From: Nymphaea colorata
Lineage: Eukaryota > Streptophyta > Magnoliopsida > Nymphaeales > Nymphaeaceae
Reading direction: 5' to 3'
Assembly: GCF_008831285.2 (NCBI RefSeq)
Contig: NC_045151.1
Span: forward strand, 8,720,571 to 8,784,570
DNA length: 64,000 bases
The notes beneath the pieces are model-generated. The model ran no database searches. It was not told the DNA's origin and saw only the letters and a list, made by a program, of their open reading frames with translations. Both the position numbers and the translations under genes were made by a program. This document shows, one piece after another, positions 57,563 through 64,000 of the stretch (within the stretch, counting starts at the first letter, position 1; every line of letters begins with the position of its first letter).

Positions 57563-57812
57563 TATTGGATATGGCCACTTGTAGTGAAAATTGTGTTAGT
57601 CAAGAGCATCTAACTGGCTTCTTTTGGCAGCTTCCTTTTCTTCTTCTTCTTGGAGAAATCTTGTTTCTAGCTAATCAAGTAACCATTATATTTATGAAGA
57701 AGTTTCTCTTCCAGGTCATGATCTTGACCGCATGAATTTTAATCTTGGGTTTCCACTTCCCCACTAAATTCATCATCAGATGAGCCAGTCAGTTCATCTA
57801 AACACTCAAATC
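57563..57812 (-). pseudogene. Class I KNOX homeobox gene fragment (ELK plus first half of homeodomain)
   Basis: Minus strand reads FECLDELTGSSDDEFSG, DHDLEEKLLHKYNGYLIS, a stop, KQDFSKKKKKRKLPKEAS, a stop, MLL, and after a frame shift FHYKWPYPI followed by a good donor GTATGT. This is the ELK domain and the start of the TALE homeodomain of KNAT1/STM-type proteins, which keep KKKKKGKLPKEAR and HYKWPYP nearly invariant. Three in-frame stops (TAA after ETQD, TAG, TAG) and the loss of the two Trp before HYKWPYP show it is not functional. The upstream KNOX1/KNOX2 exons and the downstream WFINQRKR exon are absent nearby. Confidence 0.85.
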
Positions 57813-58205
57813 AGTTCAAATTAATACCCATACTCAAACAATATAGAATTGAAAAATACAATCTTAAGAACAATCAAAGCACAAACGGGTGACAAAAGCA
57901 AGATGGCTACAAACACAAGCAAATCAATAAATGGATGGTGGCAACCTTCGATCAACAAGAACTTTCCTCCTGCATACATATAATGACACAAAGAAAATTT
58001 ATGGGTACTTAAATGCAAACAGGTCACCTCAATATTAGCCTAAAAAGATTTCTAGTTATCATAGGTAAACTATATTTTTAATGAAAAATGACCCAACAAA
58101 GAAAATATTTGTATATAAAACAATGAATAAAAATTTATATAGTTCAAATCACAACATACTTATGCAAAATAGATGAGAAATTGGACGTCTCATGCCTTCC
58201 CTGTA

Positions 58206-58472
58206 CTCCTTGGGGTCATATTCCTTGGTTCAAAATAACCTGATGTATATGCACGAAGAGTGGGAGCAAGTGGTGTTGCACAAAGATGTCAAAGCAAGTA
58301 ATGTCTTGTTGAATGGTGATCTAAATGGAAGGTTTGGGTGATTTTGGGCTTGTTAGGCTCTATGACCATGGGACCAACCCCAAGACAACCCACATACTTG
58401 GGAGTGTAGAATACATGGCACCAGAGCTCTCTTGCACCAATAAGTCAATGATGACCTCTGATGTGTACTCTT
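58206..58472 (+). pseudogene. L-type lectin receptor kinase fragment (subdomains VI-VIII)
   Basis: Plus strand reads [20 protein letters not shown] and [11 protein letters not shown], then after a frame shift [33 protein letters not shown] and MMTSDVYS. The HRD motif is HKD, DFG is kept, and APE is kept. The [18 protein letters not shown] wording is characteristic of the LecRK family. The reading ends where the TIR element begins. The rest of the kinase lies at 62,284. Confidence 0.88.
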
Positions 58473-58765
58473 AGAGGTCGTTTGATAGTTGTACAATAAG
58501 ACAGAACAGACAGGACGTCCAGTCTATCACACTGCTATTCTATCCATCCTATCAATGTTGTTCTCTGTCCATTGTTTGACAGTTTTAAGAACAAACATCA
58601 TGTTCCTTATGTTCAGCGTTTGTTTTATCTCTACTTGTATTGTCTGTCTTGTTCGTCCAGTCAAATGTTTGTTTCTTGGAGTCTCTTGTTCCATTATAAC
58701 AATGCTCAAAGGAAGTGCTTGAATAGCCAAGATGAAGGAATAGTTTTCTCCCTCTCTCTACTTAT

Positions 58766-58856
<91 letters not shown>
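58766..58856. repeat. Compound microsatellite (CT)n(AT)n(AG)n
   Basis: About 25 bases of CT, 42 of AT and 24 of AG. The whole tract is its own reverse complement and can fold into one hairpin. Confidence 0.97.
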
Positions 58857-58857
<1 letters not shown>

Positions 58858-61600
58858 AAATAAGTATTGTATAAAAACAATTACATTGTTCATGAATCAT
58901 GAACTCTTCTTCATAATTGCATGTATAAGTATAAACAACCTTCTAGCTACTTCCCTATACACTCAATAGTGGTCTCCCCATTTCTATACTCTTTCTTTCT
59001 ATAATAAGTATTGTACAATGGTCATCAAGAGTCTGCTCATCATTTCCGTTCATCTTTTAAACTTGATTTGGGCTATGTATTTGCTTCCTGCGAACCATAA
59101 AAATTAAGCATTCTCAGATTACTGAAAGCCGGAAGAACTTTACAGACAAAAGTACTTGATTAAAAGAACTTTTGACCATGAAATCCACCAAAAGATGCGG
59201 ATGTCCAACTCCAAGCAAAGCTAAAGGATCACTCAAATGTTTCAGACGTTTCTATCCATCAAATAAAACAAAGCTACGCTGCATCATGTTATCAGGCGCA
59301 TGCTTCAATTTTAGCAGTAGGGCCATTATAATCGATTTCCAACATCAACAGAGTCCCGTGTTCGGGTCCATACTATGAAAACTACTCATACTCAAATGTT
59401 AAGAAGTTGGTACGGAGAGGCTAAGCCATGCGTGCATGTTTTGCATGTGAGGGATCATTTCATTTTAGATATAAAAGAAGATTTAGCAATAGAAATTTCA
59501 ACTACAACTAAAACTAAAATGCATTTTAATGAATGTCAATGGAATACAGAGCGTGTATGATGTGGCCAGAATAGGTAGCAAGCTAGAAAAAGGTGGACAA
59601 CTAATGGTTCTGCAAATTTTGGTGGTTCTGCAGATTTTGAAAAGAGAAGGAACAAGCTAGAGAAAGGTGGACAGGTAAATTTTAGTGGCATCATTTTTGC
59701 ATTTGCTCAAAATAGATATGCTTGCACATAATGACATAACCTGTGATTATGCTATGCTAATCCTTTTCTTCTTTGAATTCATGGATGTTGCTGAAGTTAC
59801 TAGTTTCCTGTGTGATCATTAGAAGGACCATTCAAATATATATCATGGCCTATGCCTTCCCAGTAAACAAGTTTTGCTCTCTCTCTCCCACCAGATTTTC
59901 CTGATCTCTAGGCAGTGAAAGCGTAGGGGTTTCAAGAGTTCTTTGATTATTCAATGGTTCATTGGATGTATTCTTCAGGTCCAACTGCCTCGGACACTAA
60001 GACAGACCATGTGATTTTCCATATCAGAAACCGTAGCAACATATAGGGAGATCCTCTTGCACATTTTTTGGAAGATCTTTGAAATTCATTGAATGATGGC
60101 AGGGAATCTCCGTAGGTAGAAGAAAAACATCAAACAGCTAGACCCATGGTGTACACCACAACCAACCTTTTAAAGCGTCCATGAACAAATTTTCTCAAAT
60201 TTCTTAAGATGTGGAGTGCTGCTAAATGCTTTAGATCAAAATAATAATAATAATAATAATGTTGTATATGGATTTGAAAGATAAATGTAGAATGCATAGA
60301 ATCAGAAAGACTATAATGCAGAATGTCGTCCACCAAGATCAATCTTGACCTACAAAGTATCATATTCCTCGTCTGGTAATTGACGACATGACCGATTCTG
60401 CCTTACTTTCATCAAACTATTGGTGGCCAATGGTCAAGCAAGAACAAAAGGCAGTGATTGAAGTTCTAGGGAGGCCAACATTCATCGTGCTAGAAGAACA
60501 ACTTGGAACAAGACCTCTGTAGTATTACCTAAGATTTAACAGTTGGAAGAAGTTATAGGCCAGTGAGGCCTGAGGTGTAATGGTGGACTTTCTTCGATCA
60601 TCATCACATCACTAAATATCGTACCTCACATAGGACCAACCTCCTATTGACAACTTGACAAAATTATTCACTTTCTCTTGTCTTTTTTTAATTTCTTCTA
60701 CACCTTATTTGAATCTAAACACAGTTTTCTTGTTTTCCAGATTTACTGTACTTATTAGATTCAAAATCAGGGGAACAATAATAAAGATTCACAATTAACC
60801 AAAAAAAAAGGATTGAATCAGAATGAATGAGAAAGACAAAAGTAGTAGTTTTTTTCCCTTAGAAGTAGCCCCTTCCGACCAAGCTACCTGTATGTGTGTC
60901 CATTTTATCTCTCCTCCACATTCTATCTATATTTTGTCCTTGTTTGGTCCCTTTTATTTATTTTTCATGGGATAGGAGAAGAGCTTCATGCTATTTTTGA
61001 AGCTGGCATTTCACCCATTCGTTATGTATTAATAAACAAGTTTCTAGCAATTTCTTGACCTATATCAGAGATCAGAGTGGCATTTTCATACTCTGATGCT
61101 TCTATTGTTGCTTGTCGCAGTGAAATATTTACTGCTGAGTTCACTTCTAATCTTATGGCACTTCATTTATCCATGTCAACGTGTAACAAGGAAAACCAAG
61201 ATCAGAAAAGTGGAAAAAGCCAGAAGAAGGACAGAAGCCTTCTGTAACGAAGAATCTACTGATTGTAGTTCAACGGGGTTCTAGGCCACGACAATGCTGG
61301 CTTGTAGATAGAAAAAAATTGGTCCACTTAACACTTTAAACGAAACGTATAAGCTCCGGTTAGTGAAAATCTGAATCAGCCTGGAAATAGACTAAGCAAC
61401 AGCAGTCGAAGCAAGAATCCAACGATTGTCATGGTCAAAACCTATAAAAACGTATGGCTCTGCAACAAGCTCAATGCTGCACAATATGTGATCCATTTAT
61501 TCAATATTGAAAAATATTGAAAAAAAAATTATGGTAACGAAAGAAAAACAGCAGACACAGGGCATGATTCATGAGTTTAAGGGGAAAGGAACAACATACC
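58857..61600. other. Interior of the TIR element, no gene recognised
   Basis: Only short frames. An (AAT)n run lies at 60,240-60,260. No transposase DDE or Myb-like motif was seen by eye. Confidence 0.4.
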
Positions 61601-62165
61601 AAGTGTAGTTTGTTGATGCCCAGTCGTCAGGTTTCTGCAATGGACTGCACAAAGGAAATCAGTGCCAGGGAAGCGATGCTAGTCAAGAGAGAGAAATAGA
61701 GTGAGAGGTGAAGAAATGAAAACCTGATTTTTGGGGAAAAACTCTTGGGCGAGCGTGCGCCACTCTAGGGTTGGGGAAAAGGGGGAATTGGGTGAGGGAG
61801 GTGAGTGCAGCGGAGATGATGGTGTTTCTGGTCGCTCATGCTTGACTTAATTTGATGGGAGGGCGACAGATGTCAGGAAAAAGTAGCAGGGTAGAGACGA
61901 GTGATGTGGGTGTTTCCCGGCGAGAGGTGCAAATACAGTGGCAACTAGGGCGGCGAACGTCACCTGCGGGCAGCGACTGTGACCTGTGGGCAGGAGGACG
62001 GAGGAGAAGGAGAGAAAAGGCGAGGGCAGCTCGGAGGCGGAGGCGGAGACAGAGGAGAGGAGAGAAAGAGAAAGGGGGGCAGCTCCGGGTCGGGAGAGAG
62101 ACAACTAGATGTTCGTCCACGCCTGTTCCGGGTAAACCACATTGGAACGCTTCGCCCTTTTATAC
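61601..62165 (-). promoter_or_regulatory. GC-rich inward promoter and possible first exon of the TIR element
   Basis: On the minus strand TATAAAAGGGCG lies at 62,153-62,164, about 110 bases inside the right end. It is followed by a pyrimidine-rich, GC-rich leader (62,110-61,730) and a possible splice donor (AATCAG|GTTTTC near 61,724). A short AG/GT-flanked block at 61,601-61,635 reads KPDDWASTNYTW. This looks like the 5' end of a transcription unit, but no product is recognised. Confidence 0.4.
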
Positions 62166-62283
62166 CGACTGTTCTCCGTCCTAAGAGTCTCGTTAATTCT
62201 TTGTCCAACGTTTGTGTAAATTTTTCCTAAACATAACGCGTCTGTCCGGTTCCGTAGTGTTCCAAGGCATTCAAACGACCTCT

Positions 62284-62500
62284 CATGGTGGCTTATGAAA
62301 AGAGGCCCATTGAGGATGTTATTCCCATGGAATTGGTCAACTTGCTATGGAAGGCTGGATGAATGTTGGACACTCCATGGACAAAAGGCTCGGGAATAGC
62401 TACATCGTTGAGGAACCTAAGCTTGGGCTGAAGCTAACATGCTATGTTCATAGAGCACTGAATCAAGGCCAAACATGCAGAAATTGACTCTTTTTTTAAT
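62284..62500 (+). pseudogene. L-type lectin receptor kinase fragment (subdomains IX-XI)
   Basis: Continues the fragment at 58.2 kb: LMVAYEKRPIEDVIPMELVN and LLWKAG, a stop, MLD, then in another frame KRLGNSYIVEEPKLGLKLTC. It corresponds to the LecRK segment ..LEV.CGRRPIE...LV.W....GR.L...D..L...Y..EE..L.LKLGL.C. About five codons (FGALL-type) between the two pieces are missing. Confidence 0.8.
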
Positions 62501-62643
62501 GGTGATGCTTTGGTACACGATCTAAATTATCAGCATGTGGTTACTCAAGAAGATGCAGACACATACTAACTAATATTGTAGTCTCCTTTCCCTGGAAAGG
62601 TATCATCAACCATATGAAACTCATTGATATTTTGTACCATATG

Positions 62644-62941
62644 TGATAGACTGAGATAATGATTAGAAGAGAAGAGGTGGAGAGAAAAAGTGGCACACGA
62701 TTTACGTGGTTCACCCTTGCAGCCTACACCCACGAGCAAGAGAGACCAATATTATGATATTATTGTTATCAGCCGATACACTTGTTTATGTCTTTATACA
62801 TCAAGAGAATATTGAAAAAGGAAGGGAATTTTGAGAAATTTTCATAAACAATGTATTCGTTAATTGATGACCATTGCTCAGCTTTCTTTCCATGCTGATC
62901 GTTGCCATATTGATCTCCTTTTGATCGTTGCAATTCTATCA
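62644..62941 (-). repeat. 3' LTR of right-edge Copia
   Basis: 298 bp, TGATAG...CTATCA. Carries CGTGGGTGTAGGC...AACCACGTAAATC in U5, the same signature as at 11.7 kb. Confidence 0.8.
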
Positions 62942-64000
62942 CTCCCCCTCAAGTGGGGCGTACATTTTGTGACATCCCCACTTGCTGGTGGCTATCTTCA
63001 ATTTCAGTTTGCTGACTTCTTTAGTCAAGGCATCGACAACTTGATCGGTGGTTTTAATGTAAGGAGTTCTAATTTCTCCATATATGACTTTCTCTCTGAT
63101 GTAATGACAATCGATCTCAATATGTTTGGTTCTCTCATGAAATACATGGTTTGTAGATATGTGTATTGCAGCCATGTTGTCACAGAACATATCCATTGGC
63201 TTGGTAATACTAAAACTCATTTCTTCAACAAGGTTCTTAGTCCATGTGAGCTCACTGCCACATGCCATTGCGCGGTCTTTTGCTTCTGCACTAGACTTAA
63301 CCACCACTCTCTGTTTCTTGCTTTTCCAAGATACTAGATTTTTTCTGACAAAAACACAGTATCCTGTGGTAGATCTTCTGTCACTAATGTCACATGCCCA
63401 ATCAACATTAGTAAAACCAACAATGTCAATGTTTTTGTTTCTTTTATACCAGAGTCCCTGCCCTGGAGTACCCTTCACATATCTGAGGATGCGATCAACT
63501 GCGTTCACGTGAGATTCTCTTGGACTTTGCATATATCTACTAATGACATTCACAACATAAGAAATGTCAGGACAAGTAACTAATAGATATATTAACTTAC
63601 CCACAAGTCGTTGGAACTTTTTTTTCAACTTTAGGTTCATCGTCGCAAGGTCCAATTTTGAGGTTTGGTTCAATAGGAGTGTCTGCCGGTCGAGCATTTA
63701 ACTTTTTAGTCTCCTTTAAAATATCTAATGCATACTTTCTCTGACATAGCATAATACCTTTGTACGATTGAGTAACTTCAATACCAAGAAAATATTTAAG
63801 TTTTCCCAAATCCTTTATGTCAAAGGTTTTCTTTAAATACTCTTTTAGAATCTGAATGCCTTTTGTATCATTTCCAGCCACAACTATGTCGTCTACGTAA
63901 ACTAAGACCATAGTGATGTTCTCTTCACATTTTTTGACAAATAAGCTATTGTCTGAGTGACACTTGTGGTACCCTGATTTTTCCAGTGCCTGACTCAACT
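62939..64000 (-). pseudogene. Copia RT/RNase H, frameshifted in an A-run
   Basis: The N-terminal part (63,998-~63,620) has VLVYVDDIVVAGND, DIKDLGKLKYFLGIEV and CQRKYALDILKET. The C-terminal part (~63,620-62,939) has FQRLVGKLIYLL, RRSTTGYCVF, ERTKHIEIDCHYIREK and ends APLEGE. They are in different frames because an A8 run (T8 at 63,618-63,625 on plus) has one extra base. RT YVDD is intact. The first RNase H Asp is Asn (FTNVDW for the usual FTDADW). The stop codon TGA overlaps the LTR start. Confidence 0.92.

Larger units (their letters stand above)
58474..62282 (-). mobile_element. 3.8 kb element with Harbinger-like terminal repeats
   Basis: Ends GAGGTCGTTTG (58474-58484) and CAAACGACCTC (62272-62282) are perfect inverse copies over 11 bp (12 with the flanking A/T), flanked by TTA on the left and TCA on the right. 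Subterminal sequences are also alike (ACAGAACAGACAGG on the left, CGGAACCGGACAGACG from the right). It sits exactly between the two halves of the LecRK pseudogene. A TATA box just inside the right end points inward. No transposase was recognised, so the class (PIF/Harbinger by ends) is inferred. Confidence 0.65.
62644..64000 (-). mobile_element. Copia element, 3' part (runs off the right edge)
   Basis: Minus-strand RT end, RNase H, polypurine tract (TTGAGGGGGAG, 62,942-62,952) and 3' LTR 62644-62941. The LTR starts TGATAG and ends CTATCA. Its 5' LTR must lie beyond 64,000. It landed ~150 bases past the visible end of the LecRK fragment. Confidence 0.9.

Noticed and set aside
61836-62230. Several overlapping open frames on both strands
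   Set aside because: Caused by GC- and purine-rich composition with few stops; Arg/Gly/Ser low-complexity translations; more likely promoter/leader DNA.
1-64000. CRISPR arrays, tRNA or rRNA genes
   Set aside because: The minisatellites lack unique spacers of uniform length and the genome is a plant; no tRNA cloverleaf or rRNA sequence was recognised by eye, though a covariance-model scan could still find a tRNA.

Overview
The window looks like nuclear DNA of a flowering plant. It is AT-rich, has spliced genes with GT-AG introns, and is mostly nested, decayed plant transposable elements (Copia, Ty3/gypsy, CACTA, foldback/Harbinger-like). The species cannot be told from the sequence. The only gene that looks intact is on the minus strand: a homologue of TWINKLE, the organellar primase-helicase. 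Twelve exons (17,782 down to 2,480) join in one frame to 432 codons. They cover a transit-peptide-like N terminus, the zinc-ribbon primase domain and the TOPRIM domain. The helicase half is not found between 2,479 and position 1, so the gene either continues outside the window or is a primase-only form.

Layout. 1-2,479: repeat-derived sequence with a Copia RNase H remnant. 2,480-17,782: TWINKLE; intron 2 is 8.6 kb and holds a 2.5 kb internally deleted Copia element (12,076-14,550, TSD GCAAC), and intron 9 holds a ~600 bp foldback. 18.2-22.2 kb: a diverged repeat family and an Ulp1-like (C48) protease remnant with an in-frame 93 bp duplication. 22.2-32.3 kb: a minus-strand Tat/Ogre-like gypsy (plant mobile domain, gag, protease, RT) split by a young plus-strand Copia element (24,781-29,985, TSD CTCTT, LTRs ~2% apart).

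33.7-40.2 kb: parts of two further minus-strand Tat-like gypsies (gag-PR-RT, and RNase H-integrase) with a 52 bp minisatellite between them. 40.2-46.7 kb: a non-coding block bounded by direct, LTR-like repeats. 46.7-50 kb: a degenerate chromovirus-type gypsy. 50-52.4 kb: simple GATCCAAA-type repeats, then a GC-rich stretch. 52.6-55.4 kb: a CACTA remnant. 57.5-62.5 kb: gene fragments, namely one exon of a class I KNOX homeobox gene (minus) and an L-type lectin receptor kinase pseudogene (plus) split by a 3.8 kb element with Harbinger-like ends. 62.6-64 kb: the 3' part of another Copia element on the minus strand.

Apart from TWINKLE the window records insertion on insertion. The junctions let several events be ordered, for example Copia into gypsy and a TIR element into the kinase fragment. 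I found no bacterial-type operon, CRISPR array, tRNA or rRNA.
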